Source: Terrisporobacter vanillatitrophus (GTDB taxonomy: Bacteria > Bacillota > Clostridia > Peptostreptococcales > Peptostreptococcaceae). Taken from it: a DNA stretch of 64,000 nucleotides. The position numbers were made by a program, and so were the translations under genes. The stretch is taken from the NCBI RefSeq assembly GCF_051148895.1, contig NZ_CP154625.1, forward strand, positions 1,178,001 through 1,242,000, read 5' to 3'. The notes below the pieces were generated by a model. It did no database searches, was not told the DNA's origin, and was given only the letters and a program-made list of their open reading frames with translations. Positions 42,819 to 51,957 of the stretch are shown piece by piece; the stretch's first letter is position 1, and each line of letters begins with the position of its first letter.

Positions 42819-44033
42819 ATGAAAAATAGAAGCAAGAAGAAAAAAATTGTGTCAATATCTTTAAATAATTTAAAACATAAAAAAGTAAGAAGTTTATTTT
42901 TAGTTCTATTTGTTATAATACAATCCTTTTCTTTATTCACAAGTACATTTTTAATGAGTTCAATGAGAAATGGAATAGAAAATGTTACACAAAGAATGGG
43001 TGCAGATGTTATTGTTATTCCAAATGAATATTCAAAAGAGCTTGAGCAATCACTATTTATGGGTGAACCAAGTACTATGTATTTTGATAGAGAATGGACA
43101 GATAAGTTAAGTAGTATTAAAAATATAGATAAAATGTCAACACAATTTTATATTCAAACAATGGAAGCAACTTGTTGCGATGCACCAGTTCAACTAATTG
43201 CATTTGATCCAGATACAGATTTTGTTATTAAACCTTGGTTAAAAGAAGGAAATATCAATTTGAAAAAAGGAGAAGTTGTTGTAGGACATAATGTAGCATC
43301 AAAACCAGGTGATATTATTACTTTTTACAATACTAAATTTAATGTAGTTGACAAACTAGATAAAACAGGAACTGGCAATGATAACACAGTCTTTATGAGT
43401 TATGAGACTGCATATGAATTGAAAAACTCTAAAACTGCAAATGATAATTTAAAACTAAATAATATGGAAAACACCATATCAATGGTATTATTAGATGTAA
43501 ATGATGAATACTCAAATGAAAGATTAGCATTTGATATAAATACAACATTTGATGAGGAAAACATTACTGCATACACATCAAATTCTTTATTTAGTGGAAT
43601 TATTAATAAAGTTAAACAATTTAGTGTATATAGCACAGTTTTTTCAGTTTTATTGTTTATAGTTACAGCCATGGCAATAATATGTATTTTCATAATTACT
43701 ATAAATGAAAGAAAAAAAGAAATAGGTATATTATATACTATTGGAGCTAAGAAAAAACAAATTTCTTTAATGATTATGTTAGAGGGATTAATCATTACAA
43801 CTATAGGATCTATAATTGGAGTTTTATGCTCATTAACGCTAATTACATTGTTTAAAAATTTAATAAGTATGAGTATGGATATACCTTATTTAAATACATT
43901 TAACATAGAAACATTGAGAATAGGAATTATGTGTTTAGCTATTTCCATATTTACAGGATTAATAGCATCAATTATAAGTGTATATAAAATTAGCAGAGAA
44001 GATACTGATATACTTATAAGGGAGAATGAATAA
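42819..44033 (+). CDS. MacB/FtsX-type ABC transporter permease
   Basis: 404 residues: one N-terminal membrane segment (about 22-45), a large extracellular domain (about 50-275) and three C-terminal segments. The extracellular part has RMGADVIVIPNEY, STQFYIQTMEATCCDAPVQL and FDPDTDFVIKPWL, a motif set I associate with permeases that pair with DUF4418. FtsX/MacB systems do not import; they work as exporters or mechanical transducers. Stop overlaps the ATPase start (TAATG). Confidence 0.82.
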   Translation: MKNRSKKKKIVSISLNNLKHKKVRSLFLVLFVIIQSFSLFTSTFLMSSMRNGIENVTQRMGADVIVIPNEYSKELEQSLFMGEPSTMYFDREWTDKLSSIKNIDKMSTQFYIQTMEATCCDAPVQLIAFDPDTDFVIKPWLKEGNINLKKGEVVVGHNVASKPGDIITFYNTKFNVVDKLDKTGTGNDNTVFMSYETAYELKNSKTANDNLKLNNMENTISMVLLDVNDEYSNERLAFDINTTFDEENITAYTSNSLFSGIINKVKQFSVYSTVFSVLLFIVTAMAIICIFIITINERKKEIGILYTIGAKKKQISLMIMLEGLIITTIGSIIGVLCSLTLITLFKNLISMSMDIPYLNTFNIETLRIGIMCLAISIFTGLIASIISVYKISREDTDILIRENE

Positions 44034-44698
44034 TGATTTTAGAAGGAAAAAAATTAGTAAAAGAATATAGGCGAAGAAATGAAATTTTTAAAGCAGTTGA
44101 CAACGTAAACTTATCTGTTTCTAGAGGTGATTTTATTGGTATTATTGGTAGATCAGGATCTGGAAAAAGCACCTTGTTTCATTTGTTAACGGGATTATGT
44201 AAGCCAAGTCATGGAGAGATATTAATAGACAGTAATAATATAACTTCTATGAGTGAAGATCAATTATCAGTACTTAGGAATGAGAAGATAGGATATATCA
44301 CACAAGGTCAAAACTTGTTATCTAATTTTACAATAATAGACAATCTATGTATGCCATATTATTTATCAGATAAAAATGAAGATGTTCATGATAGGGCATT
44401 AAATTTATTAAAAAAAGTGGGATTAGATGGTATGGAAAATGAATACCCTAGTAGCTTATCTGGTGGAGAACTTCGAAGGGTATCCATTATTAGAGCTTTA
44501 ATAAATGATCCAGACATAATAATAGCAGATGAACCAACTAGTAATTTAGATTTAGAAAACTCTCATATTGTAATGGGATTGCTTAAAAGTATTAGTAAAG
44601 AAAATAAAGCTGTATTAATAAGCACACATGATTTAGAGTTTTTAGACTATACAAACAAAACTTATTGCATGGAAAACGGCGTTTTAAAAGAAAAATAA
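44033..44698 (+). CDS. MacB/LolD-type ABC transporter ATPase
   Basis: 221 residues. Walker A GRSGSGKST, signature LSGGELRR, Walker B IIIADEPTSNLD, switch STHDLE. Length and sequence place it with LolD/MacB/FtsE ATPases, partner of the permease whose stop it overlaps. RBS AGGGAG inside the permease end. Confidence 0.9.
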   Translation: MILEGKKLVKEYRRRNEIFKAVDNVNLSVSRGDFIGIIGRSGSGKSTLFHLLTGLCKPSHGEILIDSNNITSMSEDQLSVLRNEKIGYITQGQNLLSNFTIIDNLCMPYYLSDKNEDVHDRALNLLKKVGLDGMENEYPSSLSGGELRRVSIIRALINDPDIIIADEPTSNLDLENSHIVMGLLKSISKENKAVLISTHDLEFLDYTNKTYCMENGVLKEK

Positions 44699-44713
44699 AA
44701 GTAGGGTGGTTAT

Positions 44714-45109
44714 ATGAAATATTTAAAAATTATGTATAATACTTTTCTATGGGCATTAGTATTTGCAATAACATGCTTTAAAAGTGAATGGCTTGAAATG
44801 AGAGTTAATGTAGGATATATTTTATTTATTGCTTTTGGAGTATTAACTGTAATACTTACGGCTTACTTAAGAAAAAAGGATTTACAATTGAATTTTAAAT
44901 TTACTATAATAAATATTGCTATTTGTTTTATTTATGGTAATTTTATATATGGATTTAAAAGGCTACAAGTTGTACCAGCATCGATTATTAGAGAAGGTAT
45001 TAATATGACTAGAGTACCATTTTCTAAAATAAATATGATATTGTCGATTATTTTAATTTTAGGTTTGTTATTAATATTACTTTCAGATAGAAAAGAATAT
45101 AATAACTAA
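44714..45109 (+). CDS. Four-helix membrane protein, unknown
   Basis: 131 residues with four membrane segments. RBS AGGGTGG; 15 bp after the ATPase gene and evidently part of the DUF4418/ABC module. No Cys cluster and no family recognised. Its position suggests an accessory subunit of the exporter. Confidence 0.6.
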   Translation: MKYLKIMYNTFLWALVFAITCFKSEWLEMRVNVGYILFIAFGVLTVILTAYLRKKDLQLNFKFTIINIAICFIYGNFIYGFKRLQVVPASIIREGINMTRVPFSKINMILSIILILGLLLILLSDRKEYNN

Positions 45110-45159
45110 TTTTCTAGATAATTATTCCTTTAAGAAATAATTTATGATTGGAGAAAAGT

Positions 45160-45861
45160 ATGAATAAAAACAATATTATAAAAGCAAGTTTATTTATAAC
45201 TATAATTGTAGTTATAGTTTTATTAAATAATCATTATGGATGGTCAGATTATATAAGTGATACTAAAAATTTAGATTTTATAAAACAAATGGTAAAGGAT
45301 AATATATTACTTGCCATAAGTATTTATATAATTTTTACTATTATAGGATGTGTTGTACTTGCAATTCCAGGAGTAACTTTTGCAGTTTTTGCAGGAATTT
45401 TATTTGGACCAGTTATAGGCATATTTGCTTGCTTAATAGCTACAACCCTAGGCGCGGCCATGGCATTTTTAGTAGGTAGATTTTTCTTGAAAGATATGAT
45501 AAAGCCCATGCTTGAAAAAAATGAAATGTTGAAAAAACTTCTATTTTCTGATAATGATAAAAGTGACTTAATAATTTTAATGATTACTAGAATGGTTCCT
45601 ATATTTCCCTATAACTTGCAAAATTTTGCTTATGGAATAACAGATATAGGATTTTGGAAATATACGATTTATACATTTATTTTTATGTTTCCAGGAGTAT
45701 CTTTATTTACCATAGGTTCTGCTGGATTTACAGCATGTGATAATAAATGTAGTTACTTTATAATAGCAGGAGTTTTAGCTATAATTGTAACGTTTATAGG
45801 AATATTTATTCAAAGAAAATATTTGGGAAGCAGTAAAGAGGTAATAAATAATGAAAAATAA
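45160..45861 (+). CDS. TVP38/TMEM64-family membrane protein (YdjZ-like)
   Basis: 233 residues from ATG 45160 (RBS GGAG at 45150; TTG 45148 rejected). Second VTT-domain protein of the cluster: VVLAIPGVTFAVFAGILFGPV, GAAMAFLVGRFFL, RMVPIFPYNLQNFAYGITDI. It differs enough from the 40882 product to be a distinct paralogue, like YdjX and YdjZ in Escherichia coli. Its end overlaps the Fe-S gene by 11 bp. Confidence 0.85.
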   Translation: MNKNNIIKASLFITIIVVIVLLNNHYGWSDYISDTKNLDFIKQMVKDNILLAISIYIIFTIIGCVVLAIPGVTFAVFAGILFGPVIGIFACLIATTLGAAMAFLVGRFFLKDMIKPMLEKNEMLKKLLFSDNDKSDLIILMITRMVPIFPYNLQNFAYGITDIGFWKYTIYTFIFMFPGVSLFTIGSAGFTACDNKCSYFIIAGVLAIIVTFIGIFIQRKYLGSSKEVINNEK

Positions 45862-46828
45862 AGCACAAAACTGTATTCATTGTAAATTATGTACTAAAAA
45901 TTGTGATTTTTTAAAAAAATATAATATGGATCTGGAAGGCTTTTCAAAAAGAGAAGATTTGGCTTATCATTGTTTTCTTTGTGGAAAGTGTAAAGCTGTT
46001 TGTCCTAAGGATATTGATGGAAAAGAAATGGCTTTAAGTATGAGAAAAGAAAATGTTAAAAATAATAGTGATTCTATAATAGATAAGGATTATAATATGC
46101 TTTTAAAAGAAAAAAATCCTTATATTTTTGCTAACTACAAAAATTCAAATAAAAAATCAGTGTTATTTCCAGGATGTAATTTTGTATCATTTTTCCCTAA
46201 AACAGGAAAATTCTTAATGAATGAACTTAAAAAGTATGATATTGGTGTTATTTTTGACTGTTGTCAAAAGCCAATAGAAGAGTTAGGTTTAGAATATGAT
46301 GCAAATAAAAATTTACAATCTTTAAGAAATAAAATAAATGAAGAGAATATTGAAGAAATTATAGTAGTGTGTCCAAATTGTTATTATTTTTTAAACGAGA
46401 AGTTAGATATAAAGATAATAACTATTTATGAAAAATTAAAAGAACTTAATTTAGGACAAAGTATAAAGATTGAAACTATTCCTATTTACTATCCATGTCC
46501 AGATAGAGAAGAAAAATTATTTTTTAATACAATAAAACCTTTTTTAGAAGGAGAAATTAAAAATTCATTTAAAGATACCCAGTGTTGTGGTTTGGGAGGA
46601 TGTGCCAGCTCTAAAGAAAATGAAATATCAACAAAATTTGCAAAATCAGTATCTTCAGCAGGAGAAGAAAAACTGTTTACTTATTGTGCATCTTGTGTTG
46701 GAAACTTTAGACGAAAAGGATTTTCAAATTCTTATCATATACTTCCACTAGTGTTAAATGTAGAAGAAGAAGTACCTTTAGGTATGAAATCTTTGTTTAA
46801 TAGAGCTATGTTTAAATTTAGAAAATAA
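45851..46828 (+). CDS. GlpC/HdrB-like Fe-S protein (two 4Fe-4S, two CCG domains)
   Basis: 325 residues. Two ferredoxin-type motifs (CIHCKLCTKNC at about 6-16 and CFLCGKCKAVC at about 43-53) bind 4Fe-4S clusters. Two cysteine-rich (CCG, PF02754) domains follow: FPGCN...FDCCQKP with CPNC, and YYPCPD...CCGLGG with CASC. Related proteins are subunits of heterodisulfide reductase and glycolate/glycerol-3-phosphate oxidoreductases. No partner flavoprotein gene is adjacent, so its electron donor or substrate is open. RBS AGAGGT. Confidence 0.85.
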   Translation: MKNKAQNCIHCKLCTKNCDFLKKYNMDLEGFSKREDLAYHCFLCGKCKAVCPKDIDGKEMALSMRKENVKNNSDSIIDKDYNMLLKEKNPYIFANYKNSNKKSVLFPGCNFVSFFPKTGKFLMNELKKYDIGVIFDCCQKPIEELGLEYDANKNLQSLRNKINEENIEEIIVVCPNCYYFLNEKLDIKIITIYEKLKELNLGQSIKIETIPIYYPCPDREEKLFFNTIKPFLEGEIKNSFKDTQCCGLGGCASSKENEISTKFAKSVSSAGEEKLFTYCASCVGNFRRKGFSNSYHILPLVLNVEEEVPLGMKSLFNRAMFKFRK

Positions 46829-46867
46829 AAAATAGACTATTTAATTATAAGATAAAGGAGTGAAGAT

Positions 46868-48091
46868 ATGAAAAAAATTATATCAATTTTAATGAGTGCA
46901 ATTATAATGTTATCAATGGTTGCTTGTGGAAAAAGCAATAATACTGCTACAAATGTAGATAATATGAAATGGGAAGAAATATTAGAAGAAGCTAAAGGTA
47001 GTACAGTTACATTTTATGGATGGGGTGGAGACGAAGAGTTAAATGCTTGGTTAGATAATGTTTTCGCGCCCAAAATGAAAGAAAAATACGATATAGCAAT
47101 GGAAAGAGTTCCAATGGATATAGATCAAGTACTTAGTCAGTTATCGGGTGAAATGCAAGCTGGTAAAGAAGATGGAAGTATAGACATGATATGGATAAAT
47201 GGTGAAAACTTTAAGTCGGCTAAAGAAAATAACATGCTTTATGGATCATTTTTAGAGAAACTTCCAAATGCAGAAAAATACCTTGATTTAGATGCAGATG
47301 AAAATAAAAATGATTTTGGATTCCCAACTGAAGGATACGAAGCACCTTATGGAAAAGCACAGTTAGTATTTATGCATGATAGTGCAGTTACAAAAAATGT
47401 ACCAAGTAGTACAGAAGAATTATTAGAGTTTGCTAAATCAAACAAAGGTAAGGTTACATATCCAGCTCTACCTGATTTTACAGGAAGTGCTTTTGTTCGT
47501 AATGTAATATATGATATATGTGGATATGAACAATTCCAAGATATGAAAGAGGATAAAGAAACTGTTAAAAAAGCAATACAACCAGCTCTTGATTACCTAG
47601 TTGAATTAAACAAATATTTATGGAATGAAGGTAAATCTTTCCCAGCAGATTCAACTCAATTAGATAATATGTTTAAAGATAATGAAGTAGTAATGAATAT
47701 GACTTATACAGCTTATGCAGTTGCTAAAGGAATAGAAAATGGAAGTTACACTGATACTACAAAAACTTTCTTATTTGATAAAGGAACTATAGGTAATACA
47801 AATTATATGGCCATAGCTAAAAATAGTGGAAATAAAGCTGGAGCAATGATAGCTATAAATGAAATGATAAGTGCAGAAATACAAGCATCAAGACTTGAAA
47901 AGTTAAAAACTATACCTGTAGTTGATAATAATAAGTTAAGTAAGGAAGAAAAAGCAGAATTTGATAAAGTTGATATAGGAAAAGGTACAATACCTCAAGA
48001 TGAATTATTATCAAAAAGACTTCCTGAAATGCCAGCTGGTTTAGTTACAATAATTGAAGAAATATGGTTAGAAGAGGTTGTTGGAAAATAA
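46868..48091 (+). CDS. YnjB-like ABC substrate-binding lipoprotein
   Basis: 407 residues. Lipobox MVAC (Cys about 20). YGWGGDEELNAWLD, IDMIWINGENFKSAKE, LPNAEKYLDLD, DFGFPTEGYEAPYGKAQLVF and TYPALPDFTGSAFV follow Escherichia coli YnjB in order and wording, a binding protein of unknown ligand in the iron/spermidine-like cluster. RBS AAGGAG. Stop overlaps the first permease start (TAATG). Confidence 0.85.
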   Translation: MKKIISILMSAIIMLSMVACGKSNNTATNVDNMKWEEILEEAKGSTVTFYGWGGDEELNAWLDNVFAPKMKEKYDIAMERVPMDIDQVLSQLSGEMQAGKEDGSIDMIWINGENFKSAKENNMLYGSFLEKLPNAEKYLDLDADENKNDFGFPTEGYEAPYGKAQLVFMHDSAVTKNVPSSTEELLEFAKSNKGKVTYPALPDFTGSAFVRNVIYDICGYEQFQDMKEDKETVKKAIQPALDYLVELNKYLWNEGKSFPADSTQLDNMFKDNEVVMNMTYTAYAVAKGIENGSYTDTTKTFLFDKGTIGNTNYMAIAKNSGNKAGAMIAINEMISAEIQASRLEKLKTIPVVDNNKLSKEEKAEFDKVDIGKGTIPQDELLSKRLPEMPAGLVTIIEEIWLEEVVGK

Positions 48092-48957
48092 TGAAAAAGA
48101 AATATACGCCTTATATATTATTAATACCACAAATATTACTTCTAATAATATTTGTAATAGGGCTTATTAATGGAATCACCCAAAGTTTTGGGGTGATTCC
48201 TACTTTTGGTTTAGAGAAGCCCACATTAAAATACTACTTAGAAGTACTTTCGTTACCACAGATGAAGTCTTCAATTATGTTTAGTTTATATATAGCTTTT
48301 GCATCATCAATGTTTTCTGTTGTGTTTGGCACATTAATTTGTGTAATAATAGTAATGAACAAAAAAACAAAATGGTTTTATGAAAAATTAATTGAGATAC
48401 CTATTGTAGTTCCACATATAGTTGTGGCTATTTTTATACTAAATATTTTTTCGAAGAGTGGACTTATGGCTAGATTTTTATCATACATTGGATTTATTTC
48501 TATGCAAGATGAGTGTGTTAATTTAATTTATGATAAATACGGAATAGGAATAATGTTAGCTTATTTATGGAAGGAGATACCTTTTATAATTTATTTTGTA
48601 TTATCTATTATGTCAAATATTAATGATAGTTTGGGAGAAGCTGCTATAAATTTGGGAGCTAGTAAGTATAAAACATTTAAAAAAGTAACGCTACCTTTAT
48701 GTAAAAATACTATATTAAGTGGGTTTTTAATCATATTTGTATTTTCATTGGGAGCTTATGAAATACCACAATTGCTAGGACCTACATTACCTAAAGCTTT
48801 GCCTGTCCTTTCTTATATTCAATATATACATCCAAATTTACAGAATAGACCATATTCTATGGCATTAAATGGAATAATAATTATGATTTCTTTAATAGCT
48901 GCAATTATTTATTACAATCTAATAAAAAATAATATACCATCAATGAAAGAAAAGTAG
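48091..48957 (+). CDS. YnjC-like ABC permease, first subunit
   Basis: 288 residues from ATG 48091 (overlaps the binding-protein stop). Six membrane segments; the EAA loop EAAINLGASKYKTFKKVTLP contacts the ATPase. It corresponds to the N-terminal half of the fused E. coli YnjC. The next gene begins 8 bp after its stop. Confidence 0.85.
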   Translation: MKKKYTPYILLIPQILLLIIFVIGLINGITQSFGVIPTFGLEKPTLKYYLEVLSLPQMKSSIMFSLYIAFASSMFSVVFGTLICVIIVMNKKTKWFYEKLIEIPIVVPHIVVAIFILNIFSKSGLMARFLSYIGFISMQDECVNLIYDKYGIGIMLAYLWKEIPFIIYFVLSIMSNINDSLGEAAINLGASKYKTFKKVTLPLCKNTILSGFLIIFVFSLGAYEIPQLLGPTLPKALPVLSYIQYIHPNLQNRPYSMALNGIIIMISLIAAIIYYNLIKNNIPSMKEK

Positions 48958-48965
48958 GTGATAAG

Positions 48966-49775
48966 GTGAAAGATAATAAAATTAATAAGATTGTATTGAT
49001 TTTTATGAGCATATGTATAATTTTGCCTATAATAAATTTGATAATATGGTCATTTGCAGAAAGATGGGCTTGGCCTGATTTACTACCACAGACTTGTTCT
49101 TTAAGAGCAATAAATGAGATTTTTTGCCGAAAAAGCGAAATGATTCAACTGTTTACATCGAGTATATTACTTTCTTTTGTAGTTGCCATATTGTCAGTTA
49201 TAATTGGTCTTATGACTGCTAGAGCCTTTGTTTTTTATAATTTCAAATTTAAAAAACAAATTTATTTTTTAACTTTATTGCCATTTTTAATACCATCAAC
49301 AGTGTTTGCTATGGGAATACATGTAAAGTTTATAAAGTGGGGATTGAGTAATAGTATTTTAGGAGTAATTATTGTTCACTTAATTTATTCTCTACCTTAT
49401 GCAACAAGACTCTTAATGGATGGAACTATGGCCATAGGTAACAAACTTGAAGAGCAAGCTCAAGTTCTTGGAGCTACACAATTTCAAGCTTTTACTAAAA
49501 TAACTTTGCCTATTTTGTCTCCAGTAATTTTATCATCACTTAGTATGTCATATATAATATCTTTCAGTCAGTATTTTTTAACATTGCTAATAGGTGGAGG
49601 CAAAGTTAAAACCTTTGCTATTGTAATGTTTCCATACCTATCAGGAGGAGATAGAAATATGGCATCCACATACTCTTTAGTATTTTTAGGTATAACAATA
49701 ATAATATTTAGCATTTTCCAAGTGGCAGTTTCTAAAATTAATAAAACTATAAGCAGAAGCTTTTATGGTGTGTAG
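48966..49775 (+). CDS. YnjC-like ABC permease, second subunit
   Basis: 269 residues starting with GTG 48966 (RBS AGGTGAT). Six membrane segments and the EAA loop EEQAQVLGATQFQAFTKITLP. WSFAERWAWPDLLPQ in the first periplasmic loop is typical of YnjC C-terminal halves. The fused gene of E. coli is split in two here. Confidence 0.85.
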   Translation: MKDNKINKIVLIFMSICIILPIINLIIWSFAERWAWPDLLPQTCSLRAINEIFCRKSEMIQLFTSSILLSFVVAILSVIIGLMTARAFVFYNFKFKKQIYFLTLLPFLIPSTVFAMGIHVKFIKWGLSNSILGVIIVHLIYSLPYATRLLMDGTMAIGNKLEEQAQVLGATQFQAFTKITLPILSPVILSSLSMSYIISFSQYFLTLLIGGGKVKTFAIVMFPYLSGGDRNMASTYSLVFLGITIIIFSIFQVAVSKINKTISRSFYGV

Positions 49776-49791
49776 AAGATAGGTGAAATAA

Positions 49792-50814
49792 ATGAGTTTA
49801 AAATTAGAAAATTTAAAAGTAAATATAGGGGAAAATGAAATTCTTCATAATATAAATTTAAATATAAATAGTGGAGAATTTATTTCTCTTTTAGGACCTT
49901 CTGGCTGTGGGAAAAGTACGTTGCTAAAAACCATAGCAGGATTAAATGACTTACAAGAAGGAAAAATTATTTTATTTGGAAATGAAATTCAAAATATATC
50001 TCCTGAAAAAAGAGGAACAGTAATAGTTTTTCAAGATTTAAGATTATTTCCTCATTTATCAGTGGAAAAAAATATTGCCTTTGCTATGAATTTAAATAAA
50101 GTAAATAAACAAAAGCAAAAAGAAGTTGTTAGCAAATTACTTAAAGATGTTCAGTTAGAAGGATTTGAAAATAGAAAAATAAAAGAATTATCAGGAGGAC
50201 AGATGCAAAGGGTGGCCCTTGCTAGAGCACTTGCTGCAAATCCAAACATATTGCTTCTTGATGAGCCATTTTCTGGTTTAGATGAAAAACTACGACTTGA
50301 AATGGGACAACTTGTAAAAAAACTTCAAAGAGAAAATAATATGACCATGATATTAGTTACTCATGATAAAAATGAGGCATTACAACTTTCGGATAGAATA
50401 GGTCTTATGATGCACGGTGATATAATTCAGTATGATAAACCTTATAATATTTACACTGAACCAATTTCTAAGAAAGTGGCTGATTATTTTGGTAAAAACA
50501 ATTATTTTGTAGGAAAGGTTGAAAGTAATATTTTTAAATGTGATGACTTTCAATTTAATTGTGATAAAAAAGATGGTAAGTATGAAATTATGGTTAGACC
50601 GTCAAGTATAGAAATAGATGAAAAGAAAGAAAGTTATGAAATTAGCGAAATTACATATATAGGAGATTTCATAGATGTTATTTTAAGTAATAATAATAAA
50701 AAAATATTAGTGAAATCTAGTGCTAAAATCTTAAGTAATAATTATATAAAAATAAATAATAAAGTGGGAATAAAAATAAGAGAAGAGGAAGTTTCTTTCT
50801 TCAAATTTGAATAA
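49792..50814 (+). CDS. YnjD-like ABC importer ATPase
   Basis: 340 residues: ATPase domain (about 1-225) with GPSGCGKST, LSGGQMQR, LLLLDEPFSGLD and THDKNEA, then a C-terminal TOBE-like region (about 235-340) that YnjD of Escherichia coli (shorter) lacks. RBS AGGTGA. Powers the import system of the three genes upstream. Ends 8 bp into the longest frame of the next gene. Confidence 0.88.
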   Translation: MSLKLENLKVNIGENEILHNINLNINSGEFISLLGPSGCGKSTLLKTIAGLNDLQEGKIILFGNEIQNISPEKRGTVIVFQDLRLFPHLSVEKNIAFAMNLNKVNKQKQKEVVSKLLKDVQLEGFENRKIKELSGGQMQRVALARALAANPNILLLDEPFSGLDEKLRLEMGQLVKKLQRENNMTMILVTHDKNEALQLSDRIGLMMHGDIIQYDKPYNIYTEPISKKVADYFGKNNYFVGKVESNIFKCDDFQFNCDKKDGKYEIMVRPSSIEIDEKKESYEISEITYIGDFIDVILSNNNKKILVKSSAKILSNNYIKINNKVGIKIREEEVSFFKFE

Positions 50815-50827
50815 AAGAGGATTAATT

Positions 50828-51694
50828 ATGAAAAATATAATATTTGACTGTGACAATACTTATGGAGTACCAGATTGTGATGTGGATGATGGACTTACAT
50901 TAATATATTTACTGGGAAATAAAGATGTAAATTTATTAGGAGTAACTACTACTTACGGAAATAATAAGATGGAAGTAGTTTATCCAAATACTTTAAAGAT
51001 GATAAAAGAATTAAAAGTTGATAATTTACCTATTCTTGAAGGTGGAAAGAATCCAAAAGATTTAGATAATAAAGCAAGTGATTATTTAGTGAAAATGGCA
51101 AATGAATATGCAGGTCAATTGTCTATACTAGCAACAGGATCTTTGACTAATCTTTATGGAGCTTATCTAAAAGATAATACTTTCTTTGAAAAAGTTAAAG
51201 AAATAGTCTTAATGGGAGGAATAACTGAGCCACTAATATTTGCTAAAAGACAAATGGATGAGTTAAATTTTTCTTGTGATCCAATAGCAACGTATACAGT
51301 TTTAACAAAGGGTAAAAATGTTTCTGTAATTACAGGTAACAACTGTCTAAAAGTTCTTGTTACTAGAGAAGACTATGAAAGAGAATTAAGTGATTATTCA
51401 AATCCTATAGTACCTTATATAAAAAATAGTGTGGATTATTGGTTTGATTATAATTTTGAAACATTTGGAATAAATGGTACGTATAATTGGGATGTTACTG
51501 CTGCTGTATATTTGATGAGACCAGAATTTTTCAAAAATGATATATATAAAATGAAGTTAAGTGTGGACGATTTAAAAAGAGGTTTTTTAAGATGCGACGA
51601 CAGTGGAAAAACCATAATAAATCTTCCTATAATAGATAATGAAGAACAATATAATAAAAATATTTATGATACTTGGAAAATGGTAAATATGTAA
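50828..51694 (+). CDS. Inosine-uridine-type nucleoside hydrolase
   Basis: 288 residues from ATG 50828 (RBS GAGGAT). IIFDCDNTYGVPDCDVDDGL is a longer variant of the DxDxxxDD calcium site of the IunH family, and TTTYGNNKM, ATGSLTNLY, IVLMGG, and NWDVTAAVYL follow in family order. It would cleave the N-glycosidic bond of a (modified) nucleoside in the cytoplasm. As last gene of the importer operon, it may act on the imported compound (inference). Terminator follows. Confidence 0.82.
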   Translation: MKNIIFDCDNTYGVPDCDVDDGLTLIYLLGNKDVNLLGVTTTYGNNKMEVVYPNTLKMIKELKVDNLPILEGGKNPKDLDNKASDYLVKMANEYAGQLSILATGSLTNLYGAYLKDNTFFEKVKEIVLMGGITEPLIFAKRQMDELNFSCDPIATYTVLTKGKNVSVITGNNCLKVLVTREDYERELSDYSNPIVPYIKNSVDYWFDYNFETFGINGTYNWDVTAAVYLMRPEFFKNDIYKMKLSVDDLKRGFLRCDDSGKTIINLPIIDNEEQYNKNIYDTWKMVNM

Positions 51695-51698
51695 CCCC

Positions 51699-51736
51699 AA
51701 AAATAGCTGATTATGTTTTGTAACAGCTATTTTTTA
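51699..51736 (+). terminator. Rho-independent terminator closing the long cluster
   Basis: AAAAATAGCTG / CAGCTATTTTT stem and T run. Confidence 0.9.
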
Positions 51737-51957
51737 TTAAGAAATATAGAAAAATTAAGTTCAATTTAATATATCTATTAGAAGTATAACTTTATATAAA
51801 AATTTAAATTTAAAGTTAAAATTTTACTAATAATTTTACTTAGAGTAGTTTAGACTAATAAATGAAATCAGATTATTATAGGGTGAAAATGAAAAAGAAA
51901 AAGTTATTATAATTAAACACGACACAATAAATAACATCTAAGGAGGACAATATAGTT

